Assembly (NCBI RefSeq): GCF_963678635.1
Contig: NC_087065.1
Coordinates: forward strand, 76,921,786-76,985,785
Reading direction: 5' to 3'
Source of the DNA: Symsagittifera roscoffensis
Lineage: Eukaryota; Xenacoelomorpha; Acoela; Convolutidae
Length of the DNA stretch: 64,000 nucleotides
Shown: positions 46,868 to 56,082 of the stretch, one piece after another
Numbering within the stretch: the stretch's first letter is position 1
Layout of the letters: each line of letters opens with the position of its first letter
Notes under the pieces: generated by a model
What the model was told of the DNA's origin: nothing
Seen by the model: the letters and a program-made list of their open reading frames with translations, nothing else
Database searches by the model: none
Made by a program: the position numbers and the translations under genes

Positions 46868-49800
46868 GTTCTGCCTTCTGGCAGGTCCCTCTGCGAAAAA
46901 AGGACAGAGAGAAGACCGGATTCGCGTGCGAGTTGGGATTGTACCAGTGGAAGAGGATGCCCTTTGGCTTGTGCAATGCAACGGCCACTTTTCAAAGACT
47001 GATGGCTCAGGCTTTGACGAGAGTGACCAAGAAGTACGGGAACCTCGTGATGTGTTACGTGGATGACGTAGTCATAGCGACACCGACCCTGGAAGACCAC
47101 ATTGATAGGCTCGATGAGGTCTTTGGATGCATGAAAAGAGCAGGATTAAAGTGCAAACCATCGAAATGTGAAATCCTTAGGGACTCGATTAAGTACCTAG
47201 GAAGAATGGTGGATAGGCATGGTGTGAGGCCGGACCCGGAAGCAGTGGAAGCAGTGTTGACATGGAAAGCTCCCAGAACGGACACACAGCTCCTGAGCTT
47301 CCTAGGGTTTGCCAATTACTACCGAGAATTCATAAAAGGATATGCGGACAAGGTGTACCCGATGCAGAAGCTGATGCGCAACAAAAGGAAAAAGTTCGAA
47401 TGGAACGATGAGGCACAGGTTGCTTTCGAGAACATAAAGCGGGAACTGTGCGAAGCGCCAGTGCTGGGCATGCCTACAGAAAAGGGCATGTATGTTCTCG
47501 ACACAGACGCATCGGTGGTGGCCATCTCAGGAATCTTGCATCAAGAGCAAGAATGGAACGGAAGAACAGTTCTCCGTCCCATTGCATACGGCAGCAAGGT
47601 CTTGAGTGACACAGAGATGAAATATGGCGCACCAAAAGCAGAAATGCTTGCAGTAGTCACCTTCGTGGAGAAGTACCGTGCATACTTGGGGAGCGCTCCC
47701 TTCAAGTTACGCGTGGACAACAGAGCGTTATCCTGGTTGAAGACCTACTCGATCGATCAGAGTTATATTGGTAGATGGATAGTAAGACTGGATGGCTACC
47801 ATATGATAATCGAACATAGGATGCGTGATAAACACCAGAATGCTGACAGCCTCAGCAAGAAAACTGAGTTCTATGAAAGATTGGAGCAGAAGCAGGCCAA
47901 TCAGGCGGAAATAAAGGAGGGATTCTCGTTTCTGGACAAAGAATCTTATGAAGCGCTTCCCTTAACGAGATGGTTGGATAAGTCTGGACATCCAATTCCA
48001 GGGCACCCTGAGTTACCTGTAGAGAAAGCAGCCGAGATAAAGATCCTGTCCAAGGAGGACCCGGTCCCCTTGGATTTGTTGCTGCGCTCGAACCTGGTCC
48101 AGCAAGAACTCTCTCGCTTGAATATAAACAGCCTCTCATTATTGGATAAAACGGTGCAAGTCACACCACAAGTGATGCGGATGCTGGGTGGATTGTTAGA
48201 AAGAGTAGTGACCAGAGATGACCCCGAGTGGACAGCAGCAGTGGCATCGCTAACAGTCAGTGAGAAGGTGAAGATCATGCCGTCCAGACGACAGCACGAA
48301 GAGAACGAGAGGGATTGTAGGACAATAGTTCAGCAACTAGTATCCTCAATACCCCAAGAGATTTTAACCAGTACATCTTACGGGCAGAAAGAACAGGGGA
48401 GCAGCAAGCGAAAGAAAACCGTCACCTTTGTGGACCGGGATAAAGAGGGTGAAGAGGTAGAACGAAATCTGCTGCAGGACTATTTGTCCGGGGAGACGGA
48501 TGATGAGAAGAACCAGCGATCACAAGATCAACACCCGGGACCAGGAAATTTGTCCGGGGAGTCTGAGATAGACGAGGAAATTCCTGATGAGGAACAGGAC
48601 CTGGAGCAAAAGGTTTTGTCAGGGGAGTTCAGATGGATGCAAAGAAAGCACAGACATGAGCTGGAGGAGCGGGCAGTCTCCAGCACAACCTCTTCGACGG
48701 CGGATAATTCAGGAAGCTCAGGAATGGACACCTATTCAGACAGGAATTCGAGCTCGGGATCGGAACTGTCAGAACTAGCGATACACACGCTACTAGTGGA
48801 AACTCGGGCAAGGGACCTGGACAGAGAGGTGTACCAGGATCCTGACAGTGATCGCTACCTAATACCAAGCGAAAGAGTCTTTGACAACGCAGCGGATGAC
48901 TTAGAAACGAAAACGGTATCGAAACGTTCGATAAGCCTGTTGCCGCAGAAGGAGGTAGTCAGGACTGATCTTCAGCCGTTTGAACAAGAAACACAACCGT
49001 TGGCGAAGATTTGGTGCGTTAAGATGGAAGAAGACACACATCAGCCCAACAAGCTGAATAGTCAGATGAGGGTTATGAAGACATACTTGAAGGCGAGATA
49101 CAGACTCTCGGACTTTCTAAGAGCCCAGAGAAACGATCGCATGACAAGCGACCTGAAAAGGTGGATCGAGAATGGTTCTCCGGATAAAGGGGACCTCGAG
49201 GAGGATAGTTATCGCATCCTGAGACAATACTTCATGCAGAAGGAAGGGAGGTTATATTTGAACAAGGACGGGATCGTGGCTTGCAAAAGAAGAGAGGAAG
49301 ACAAAGTCCTATACAAGTATAACGCGATAGAGTTACGGCAACTATATCAGACAGAACTATTATTCAGGTCACATGATCAGATGGGCCATCAGGGGATCGA
49401 CAAAGTATATCAGAGGATCCTGAAGCGCTTTGAGTGGCCTGGGATGAAAAAGGCATGCGAGAAATGGGTAACAGCATGTCTGTCATGCCAACAGGTCAAG
49501 GATCCAAGGAAGTTGCGATTTCCTTTAAAATCGATCGAGTCGTCTGAATTCAACGAGGTGGTGCAAATAGATCACCAAAAGATATGCATGACAGACAATG
49601 GTTATAGTCAGGTGCTGGTCATGATAGATCATTTCACGAATCATGCAGAGGCCGTGCCCTGCATAACTGCCTCGGCGGAAGAGACATGCGACCACCTGAT
49701 CAATACGTGGATAGCAAGACATGGTTGTCCGATGACGTTTCAATCGGATAATGGAACAGCTTTCGTAGGAGAGCTTACGAAAGAGCTTATGAGACGCTCA

Positions 49801-50127
49801 CAGGTGGCCCAAGCTCATTCCACGACATACCACCCTCAAACGAATGGCTTAGTGGAAAGACAGAATAGGACGTTAGTGTCAATGCTGAGAGTATATTGTT
49901 CCAGGTACATGACCGATTGGGACAGATACCTTCCACAGGTGATGGGAGCATATAACAGCACACAACACTCCACCACTGGAGTCAGTCGACACATGATGCT
50001 AACTGGACACGAAAAGTCTTTACCCTTAACCTTCTTCTACCCAGAATATGAGGGAAAGAAAACGTCCCCACAGGTCTACGTGAGGGATGTGATCAGACGC
50101 CAACAGGAGCTGAACGATTTGTGTTGA
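46864..50127 (+). CDS. pol: Pol: reverse transcriptase, RNase H, acidic insert, integrase
   Basis: Numbering from 46933. The first residues complete the polymerase, with MPFGLCNATATFQRLM and catalytic YVDD at 42-45. The thumb (LGFANYYREFIKGYA) follows. RNase H runs from about 186 (YVLDTDASVVAISGIL) to 320 (HQNADSLSK). Residues 325-790 are a long hydrophilic, strongly acidic insert with no recognised domain, far longer than usual. Integrase has an HHCC zinc domain (histidines near 814, CLSC near 848) and a core with D880, D939 (SDNG) and E975 (LVERQN). Exactly 35 residues separate the last two, the DD35E rule. The frame is cut by TGA at 50125-50127. The C-terminal module continues in phase after a further TAG at 50155-50157. 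Confidence 0.95.
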   Translation, partial: LGSAFWQVPLRKKDREKTGFACELGLYQWKRMPFGLCNATATFQRLMAQALTRVTKKYGNLVMCYVDDVVIATPTLEDHIDRLDEVFGCMKRAGLKCKPSKCEILRDSIKYLGRMVDRHGVRPDPEAVEAVLTWKAPRTDTQLLSFLGFANYYREFIKGYADKVYPMQKLMRNKRKKFEWNDEAQVAFENIKRELCEAPVLGMPTEKGMYVLDTDASVVAISGILHQEQEWNGRTVLRPIAYGSKVLSDTEMKYGAPKAEMLAVVTFVEKYRAYLGSAPFKLRVDNRALSWLKTYSIDQSYIGRWIVRLDGYHMIIEHRMRDKHQNADSLSKKTEFYERLEQKQANQAEIKEGFSFLDKESYEALPLTRWLDKSGHPIPGHPELPVEKAAEIKILSKEDPVPLDLLLRSNLVQQELSRLNINSLSLLDKTVQVTPQVMRMLGGLLERVVTRDDPEWTAAVASLTVSEKVKIMPSRRQHEENERDCRTIVQQLVSSIPQEILTSTSYGQKEQGSSKRKKTVTFVDRDKEGEEVERNLLQDYLSGETDDEKNQRSQDQHPGPGNLSGESEIDEEIPDEEQDLEQKVLSGEFRWMQRKHRHELEERAVSSTTSSTADNSGSSGMDTYSDRNSSSGSELSELAIHTLLVETRARDLDREVYQDPDSDRYLIPSERVFDNAADDLETKTVSKRSISLLPQKEVVRTDLQPFEQETQPLAKIWCVKMEEDTHQPNKLNSQMRVMKTYLKARYRLSDFLRAQRNDRMTSDLKRWIENGSPDKGDLEEDSYRILRQYFMQKEGRLYLNKDGIVACKRREEDKVLYKYNAIELRQLYQTELLFRSHDQMGHQGIDKVYQRILKRFEWPGMKKACEKWVTACLSCQQVKDPRKLRFPLKSIESSEFNEVVQIDHQKICMTDNGYSQVLVMIDHFTNHAEAVPCITASAEETCDHLINTWIARHGCPMTFQSDNGTAFVGELTKELMRRSQVAQAHSTTYHPQTNGLVERQNRTLVSMLRVYCSRYMTDWDRYLPQVMGAYNSTQHSTTGVSRHMMLTGHEKSLPLTFFYPEYEGKKTSPQVYVRDVIRRQQELNDLC

Positions 50128-50202
50128 CGAAACACTCAGCAGGCACAGGCAAGGTAGAGGAAAAAATTCGACAAGAAAGCAGCTGGTGCAAAGGCTTACT
50201 CG

Positions 50203-51216
50203 GTGGGAGATTACGTATGGGTATTTCAGAACGTTATACCACCGAAAGGGACAAAGAAGCTCCTAAAAAAATGGAGGGGACCCTTCATGATTACAGAGGT
50301 GCATCAGGAGGGACGCTTTTATAGACTGAGTACTGGCCGAGCCGCCAACTACGAGAATATAAAGCCACACAATCCATCGACAGAAGACTGGTGTAAACCT
50401 GCAGACATGGAAGAAGGGGATTATCTAATGATGGATCCTGCTTGTGAGGTCAATGAAAAAGGCACCAGGGAGAAGAACGATGGAAACGAAGTCGTAGAGG
50501 AAGGTACGGATACACCGCTGGACCTGGTTCCAAACGAACAGATCGAAGCGGACGATGAAACCTTACCCTACGCAGAGGAAGATTGGCAGGATCCGGAACA
50601 GATAGAGGTTCCCAAGAACTTGGAACCGGATCTTCCGTTCACCATACAGACTCGTCAGAAGGACGGGATGAGACCAAGAAAGAAATACAATCCTTACGGT
50701 GACGACTTTGTAGTGGATAGGATAGATCTAAAGAAGATAGTGGAGGAAGTAGTGGGTCTAGAGGAAATAACTGTGTCACAAGACATTGACATAGTCGATG
50801 ATCACGACGATGAGTGGGTTGACGACTGGTCGAAACCCGAGGTAGAATTCGACGACGAGCAACGGCAGTCATATAAACAAGACTTGATGAACCTGCATGT
50901 CTTAGAGTGGCTGAATGAAACGACCTCGGATCCAGAGGAGACCAGCGTCACGATTCAAGACGTAGATCGTGAAAGCATGAAATACATCAAGACCGAACGA
51001 GATGATCCTTCCTGGGCTGTCCAGGAAGGACGATTACTCATCCCAGCTTCTAACCTCGACTTGATACCCGGTATGCGATCGACGGGGACGTCGATGGATA
51101 ATTTTGTCCGGGGAGTGGGGGTAGGACTTACCCACACTGAAAACTTGATAATAAAAAAAATTGAGAATAGCGAGAGAAACAGGAGACTTAGAAGCAGAGA
51201 CAGGCGAAGAGCCTAA
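50203..51216 (+). CDS. pol: Integrase C-terminal module and acidic tail
   Basis: A 337-codon segment in the same phase as the integrase, reopened after the two stops. The start shows the GPY/F module of Ty3-type integrases: VGDYVWVFQNV, KKLLKKWRGPFMITEV, then FYRLSTGRAANYENIKPH. From residue 65 the protein is strongly acidic (EEGTDTPLDLV, VDDHDDEWVDDWSKPEVEFDD), with no recognised domain and an unusual length for an integrase tail. It ends in a basic patch (RRLRSRDRRRA) that is out of phase with the next domain. An eight-A run (51153-51160) is where the macro-like frame takes over. Confidence 0.85.
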   Translation: MGDYVWVFQNVIPPKGTKKLLKKWRGPFMITEVHQEGRFYRLSTGRAANYENIKPHNPSTEDWCKPADMEEGDYLMMDPACEVNEKGTREKNDGNEVVEEGTDTPLDLVPNEQIEADDETLPYAEEDWQDPEQIEVPKNLEPDLPFTIQTRQKDGMRPRKKYNPYGDDFVVDRIDLKKIVEEVVGLEEITVSQDIDIVDDHDDEWVDDWSKPEVEFDDEQRQSYKQDLMNLHVLEWLNETTSDPEETSVTIQDVDRESMKYIKTERDDPSWAVQEGRLLIPASNLDLIPGMRSTGTSMDNFVRGVGVGLTHTENLIIKKIENSERNRRLRSRDRRRA

Positions 51217-51727
51217 GAAACCTGACATAGGCAGGGTAGTTGAGTCATATTTTAACTTACCAAATGAATATTCAAGTAACATAATACTAACAGACAGTGG
51301 TTTCATACTCACAAATAGAACCTGTGCGATAGCAATCACAGCAGACATGAGTTTCAGGACAGCGTTAGCGGCAGATTTTAAGAAAGAATACAAAAACGTG
51401 GAATTCCTTTGGAAGCAAAGACCAGGGATAGGGGGCGTAGCAGCCTTACCTCTGGCGGCGTCGCAGATACCGGGAAAATACTTGTGCTTCTTGGTAACGA
51501 GGGCGACGGAGAAGCAGCACGTGGAGCCAGAGAACCTAGTCTTGTCTTTGACGAGGCTGAGGGACTTCCTTGTCGAAATGGACGTGAAGGAGCTCTCGCT
51601 TCCAGTGTACGATCCAAACAGAGGAAGACTGCATCCTCGGGAATTGTACGCGCTTGTACACGTGATATTCTCTGATACGAACATACAAGTATATCTACAA
51701 AAGAAATATTACTTAAGTATAGGCTGA
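51161..51727 (+). CDS. Macro-domain-like segment (TARG1/Poa1-like)
   Basis: A 188-codon segment whose phase follows from the acidic tail by a one-base shift in an A8 run. Residues 48-185 follow the pattern of the small macro domains that bind ADP-ribose and, in TARG1/OARD1 and yeast Poa1, remove ADP-ribose groups. The matching blocks are CAIAITADMSF, TALAADFKKEYKNVEFL, GKYLCFLVTRATEK, ENLVLSLTRLRDFLVEM, VKELSLPVYD and ALVHVIFSDTNIQVYL. The positions used for catalysis in TARG1 (a lysine after the LVT block and an aspartate in GLD) seem changed, to R/A and to an R-G-R loop. Binding may therefore survive without hydrolysis. No ATG starts the segment, so it is probably the C-terminus of Pol. The assignment is by pattern. 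Confidence 0.65.
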   Translation: MRIARETGDLEAETGEEPKKPDIGRVVESYFNLPNEYSSNIILTDSGFILTNRTCAIAITADMSFRTALAADFKKEYKNVEFLWKQRPGIGGVAALPLAASQIPGKYLCFLVTRATEKQHVEPENLVLSLTRLRDFLVEMDVKELSLPVYDPNRGRLHPRELYALVHVIFSDTNIQVYLQKKYYLSIG

Positions 51728-52124
51728 GTGATGTGCGAGAGAGTGTTAGGCCAAAGACTAAGTTGTATGTAATATGTGATATGTGTGTTATGTTATGTTA
51801 TGTTATGTGTTAGGTTATTAAGATCATGGGTAAGTAGGGGTTAGTGACCATGAACAACTAAATGACGATCTTGGGAATAGATCCAAAGTTTGGACTGTCC
51901 AATCTTAGGTCGAATTCCAAAATTTTAGAAAGCAATTAATTTTAATAAATTTAGGATAAATATCTTTTTATCTGAACTGTTTTTAAGCAAATTTTAACGA
52001 TATATGTTAAGGTGAAACAGACAAGTGTGATATTTGTGACTTCTTTTCTAGATCCTGATTGATCATTTAATAACTCACTTGAGTCAAATATCGAATCGAA
52101 TCAAATCAAACTTGAAAGAATATA
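51728..52124 (+). other. Spacer before the distal frames, with candidate splice acceptor
   Basis: AT-rich, with a short tgttatgttatgttatg repeat near 51785. A pyrimidine tract ends in ttcttttctag at 52041-52051, a good acceptor 74 bases before the next ATG. It would suit a spliced message for the distal frames. Confidence 0.45.
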
Positions 52125-52685
52125 ATGGACAACTTCAACTTGGATGAATTGATGGACCTGGCAGAGGCATATGTAGGACCGATGATAGATGCGATCTATC
52201 GTCGGCTGATCGATCGAGACTTCGCTCTGGAGGACCCAGAGGTAGTCATGTTGCTGACCGCTCTGATCAACATCTTGGGGCACGACAACCGTGGGGACCG
52301 CCCCACGGAAGTCCTGTTGATGGCAGCATATGGAGAAAGAGGAGTACTAGACCGCCCGAACATGAGAGTGATGAGGTGGACAAACGGGGCTCTCTCAGGG
52401 AGTGACTTGGCGAATGAGCCTGGATTGGGAAGTTCTAGGACTTACCAACCAGGTGAGATGCCAATGCCCTCCAAGCCCAAACTTGGGCTGACGAGAATGC
52501 ATCGGGAGATGAACAGCGAGGCGACCTCGTCTGGTTCACCACTGAGAGCAGCTGTGCCACCAAAAAGGGCGAAAGTAGGACAGGAAGTTCAGACGAACCA
52601 AACCATGCAAGGTCTGGATGACATGAACGAAGAACTGAGAAGTACGAAGAAGGAGCTAGACGAGATGACCAGAAGCATGCTCTAG
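52125..52685 (+). CDS. Distal protein 1, N-terminal segment
   Basis: Starts with a true ATG after the spacer: MDNFNLDELMDLAEAYVGPM. The 186 residues are partly helical at the start (residues 1-50), then proline/serine-rich with basic patches, ending in a charged helix (MNEELRSTKKELDEMTRSML). No domain recognised. The TAG at 52683-52685 is followed directly by ATG in the same phase, and the charged helix carries on across it. Most likely this is one protein with the following 1127-codon frame, and the stop is a mutation or is read through. Confidence 0.75.
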   Translation: MDNFNLDELMDLAEAYVGPMIDAIYRRLIDRDFALEDPEVVMLLTALINILGHDNRGDRPTEVLLMAAYGERGVLDRPNMRVMRWTNGALSGSDLANEPGLGSSRTYQPGEMPMPSKPKLGLTRMHREMNSEATSSGSPLRAAVPPKRAKVGQEVQTNQTMQGLDDMNEELRSTKKELDEMTRSML

Positions 52686-55600
52686 ATGGAGGAAGATCGG
52701 GACATGTGGAGAAAGTTGTTTGAAGACTGCAACAAAAAGCAGGGTCAAGAGATTGAGCGCTTAAAGCAGGAATACAAAGAGCGATCGGAGCAGATGGCGT
52801 TGACAACGGCCGTGGAGATAGTGATACCTGCGAGGGATATTCCTCGTGGGCAGTCCCCGATGGAGCTCTTGACGCCTCGAGAAATGAGTCAAACAACGGA
52901 GACACGACCTCCAGTAGAGACAAATCGAGTAACGATCCCGGATCCTAGTGACACCTTGGGTGACCCCGTCGTAGAACAGACAGTGAGGAAACTGATAGAG
53001 ACAGCTGGACGACTGGTCGCTAACAAGAATGCGCCAGGTTCCGGGGTGACTGCACTCTATGGAACGATTGACGATACGGGCAGAGTACAACTCTCCCAGA
53101 CCGTGATCAGACAAGGGATAAGTAACGTGACACCACTCATGGGGAGCTCGAGAATCCCAGAGAGGAAAGTACGAAAGATGCCAGCGAAGAAAGTGTCTCG
53201 CATAATAGACGTGCAGAAGAATAATCAATTGAAATATAATTTCACGGGAGTTCCGGAGACAGATCCGAGGGCCTGCTTCAATCGAGCTACCTGGAGCCCA
53301 GCTGTGAATCTGCAGCAACCACCACTCGGGACATCTCATCTGATACTGGGAGACAGCTTGGTCAGAGTGCTGTCAAATTTGAGGACCTCGTGGGTCACCA
53401 CGGTGATGGCCTTTGGAGGAGCGACGATAGCCCAATTATATCGGATGGTGGAACTGATGAATCCAGGGAGGATTCCCAATGTGATGATCTTAGTTGGGAC
53501 GAATGACATCTCCAGAGGTTCAGACGAGCAGGAAGCACTATGGGAGTCGATGATGGTGTGTTTGTTTACGACCCTCTGGCAGAAATTCAATTGCGCGGTA
53601 CTGACCGTTTGCACTGTGCCAATGAATACGAGAAGCCTGACAGCCTCAGGAAGAAGGCACAACGAGCGAGTCGTAAGATGGAACAACATCTTGAGGAACC
53701 TAGCAAGTCGAAATGCCGGAAGAATGATCCTCATGGACATCGAACATGAGTTGAGAGCCATGGATCAGGCCAGACTGACCACAGACGGCATCCACTTCGA
53801 CAGTATTGAAGGACAAGCTTGGTTAAACCGAGTCTTCCAAGAGCGGTTGGACGAGCTGGAAGCAGAACTCTTTGACACAGGAGTGCTGAAGGAAGAAGGA
53901 ACGGTGAGTGACGCGGTGATTACCACCTTTGTGCCTCCTAGCTTGGAAACACGCTTGGGTACGGTCCCGGCCGTCACGAACTACAGGCAACAAAGCTCCA
54001 GCGAACCAGGTCGAAGAACAGACGTACAGGATCGATTGGGAGAAGCACCGATGAGGAGGACTATTCTTCCTAGGAGAAGAATAGGACCTGTCAACCCAAT
54101 CGAAGAGACAGCAGGCACATCTAGATCGGACACTAGATCGGAGACGACGAGTACCAGTCGAGAGGAGAGACCGAGCAGAGGCTCATTGATGTGGTCGAGA
54201 CCCATACCGTCTCCCTGGCATATATACAAAGACGAACTAATGAAGCTGGATCTCCAGAGAGTAAGCTTCATCGAAGATGCAAGGAGGATGCTGAATGGAG
54301 CGAAGCTATCCGTCAGCAGATTGTACTCGATAACCGGCGTAGACTGGTTGATAGCCGCTAGCATAAATTTCAGCTCCACGACGGCCTTGAGATTTGCTGA
54401 CTTGGAGGGACTGCCCTCTAACAACACGATGGGACCAGTGAATGCGAGACCGTTGCAAGATGTGAGGTTGAACCATGATAAGGGGAATCGTGAAGAGAGA
54501 CCAGGAAGATTCCTGACGACGAGAGCGCCGATTGGACAACACGTGAAGATATTCAGGCAGCTGACGACACCACCTGGCCATGTGAAGGAAAGAGTGTACC
54601 CAAAACTAGTGAACCAAGATGGTGATGCCCAGAGATATGGCGGATTGACAGCGATAAAGAAAGATGAAACCATCTTCGCCGCCTATGACAAAGCAGAGAT
54701 GAGGAAGGCCAAGATTATGGTAGTAGCGAATTCAGAGTTCGTGTACACTTCCAAGTCTTTGTTTTGGCCGGACGTCATAATGTTGGCAGCGGTCGACCTG
54801 GACCTACTGCAATCAGTATCTTTGGCTATAGGGGTACAAAGGCAGACGGACATGAATCCAATTACAATTGTGTTTGCTGGCATCAATGACCATCTACACA
54901 GTAGAGGTTTTCTGAGCAGACTCAGAGATCCTACAACAGCAGAGAACGCTGTATGGCCAGCGATAAAAGACATCCTTGAGTCGATGGGTGAAGTGGTGGA
55001 TGCGACGAAGGAGGGGTCATTCAATAAAGTGGCATTGAGAGTAGTATTCGCGTTGTCTCCGGGATATGCACATCTCCCGAATGGACTGAAATTCGTGTAT
55101 GCAATTGTGGCCTTACTCTCGGAAGGAAAATATGATGTGATCATATCAGCTCCGAATCACCTGATAGAAATGGAGAATCTGAGGCCACTTAAGTCTGAAC
55201 TGCCTGCAGTATGGTCAGATATCTCAAACGCGATGAGAGGATTCAAGGACCACGCGCTACACATGTTAGTGTTGGACGAAGTGCTGGGGTTAGAACTGTC
55301 CAATTTCAGTCGACAACTCAAACTGAAACCGGGAATAGACGACGACCATCGAGTGATCGCGGCAATGTCCAACGACTTATGGTTCCGAGCAATGGAAGTG
55401 GGAGGTGAAGACACAAGAAGGAAAAATTCACTGGAGACGAGAGCTCATCTGGAGGCGATGGTTCTGAGAACCAAGCCGGAAGCCAACCAGTGGCTACACC
55501 TGAACCCTAGAGTAGCGGCATTGGGTGCAGATGCTTTTGAGCAAGGCCCCGTGATGATCACGAAGATGCATGCCTACTTGTTGAAGGAGGTGAACCTGGC

Positions 55601-56069
55601 GGAAAATGCCGGAGAAAAGACCGCTGAGTTTGTAAACAGAATGTGTCAGATTACTCTGGAAACCTTCTGGACCCAGGAAGTGAAAGGACAGGAGGGCTTT
55701 GAAAGAACAGACAGCATGCTAGAAGGGTTGGGAGCCGGATGGACCGCGTCCTTCTTGGCAAAAGTTTACCCGAAAGTCTCGCACTATTTGATAAAGGAAT
55801 TCCTCCAAGCAGTAGTGAGAGTATCGATAGTGGAATTAATAGCCTTGTTCGTGACATTCGGAGCGGAGAGTTTCGTGAAAGGACCTGCGATGCTGCTCAC
55901 CGATGGAATTCAGAACCTGCGGCTAGACGGACTTCTGACATTGATTACCCACGGAAACTTGGGAGGACTAATGGAACTGGCACGTTGTCCAGAGCAGATG
56001 AAAGAGAGAGTGAGGAACGTGGATATGAAGAAATCCACGGACTCGTGGAACAAGATAACTGTTAACTGA
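52686..56069 (+). CDS. Distal protein 1: SGNH hydrolase plus second SGNH-like domain
   Basis: 1127 residues. Residues 217-390 are an SGNH (GDSL) hydrolase with every block: LILGDSL (serine 224), MAFGGAT (glycine), LVGTNDI (asparagine 273) and TDGIHFD (D367, H370). These form the full serine, glycine, asparagine, histidine set used by small esterases and acetylhydrolases. Residues 675-830 repeat the layout in degenerate form: VVANSEF (S683), VFAGINDHLHS (N734) and APNH (H825), with spacings of 51 and 91 against 49 and 97. The rest (830-1127) is helical and unrecognised. No signal peptide or membrane segment is evident, so it is not an envelope protein. Its place in the env position suggests an accessory role. 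The substrate is unknown. An esterase is known in ORF1 of CR1-type LINEs. Confidence 0.85.
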   Translation: MEEDRDMWRKLFEDCNKKQGQEIERLKQEYKERSEQMALTTAVEIVIPARDIPRGQSPMELLTPREMSQTTETRPPVETNRVTIPDPSDTLGDPVVEQTVRKLIETAGRLVANKNAPGSGVTALYGTIDDTGRVQLSQTVIRQGISNVTPLMGSSRIPERKVRKMPAKKVSRIIDVQKNNQLKYNFTGVPETDPRACFNRATWSPAVNLQQPPLGTSHLILGDSLVRVLSNLRTSWVTTVMAFGGATIAQLYRMVELMNPGRIPNVMILVGTNDISRGSDEQEALWESMMVCLFTTLWQKFNCAVLTVCTVPMNTRSLTASGRRHNERVVRWNNILRNLASRNAGRMILMDIEHELRAMDQARLTTDGIHFDSIEGQAWLNRVFQERLDELEAELFDTGVLKEEGTVSDAVITTFVPPSLETRLGTVPAVTNYRQQSSSEPGRRTDVQDRLGEAPMRRTILPRRRIGPVNPIEETAGTSRSDTRSETTSTSREERPSRGSLMWSRPIPSPWHIYKDELMKLDLQRVSFIEDARRMLNGAKLSVSRLYSITGVDWLIAASINFSSTTALRFADLEGLPSNNTMGPVNARPLQDVRLNHDKGNREERPGRFLTTRAPIGQHVKIFRQLTTPPGHVKERVYPKLVNQDGDAQRYGGLTAIKKDETIFAAYDKAEMRKAKIMVVANSEFVYTSKSLFWPDVIMLAAVDLDLLQSVSLAIGVQRQTDMNPITIVFAGINDHLHSRGFLSRLRDPTTAENAVWPAIKDILESMGEVVDATKEGSFNKVALRVVFALSPGYAHLPNGLKFVYAIVALLSEGKYDVIISAPNHLIEMENLRPLKSELPAVWSDISNAMRGFKDHALHMLVLDEVLGLELSNFSRQLKLKPGIDDDHRVIAAMSNDLWFRAMEVGGEDTRRKNSLETRAHLEAMVLRTKPEANQWLHLNPRVAALGADAFEQGPVMITKMHAYLLKEVNLAENAGEKTAEFVNRMCQITLETFWTQEVKGQEGFERTDSMLEGLGAGWTASFLAKVYPKVSHYLIKEFLQAVVRVSIVELIALFVTFGAESFVKGPAMLLTDGIQNLRLDGLLTLITHGNLGGLMELARCPEQMKERVRNVDMKKSTDSWNKITVN

Positions 56070-56082
56070 TCTGAGCTTGGCT

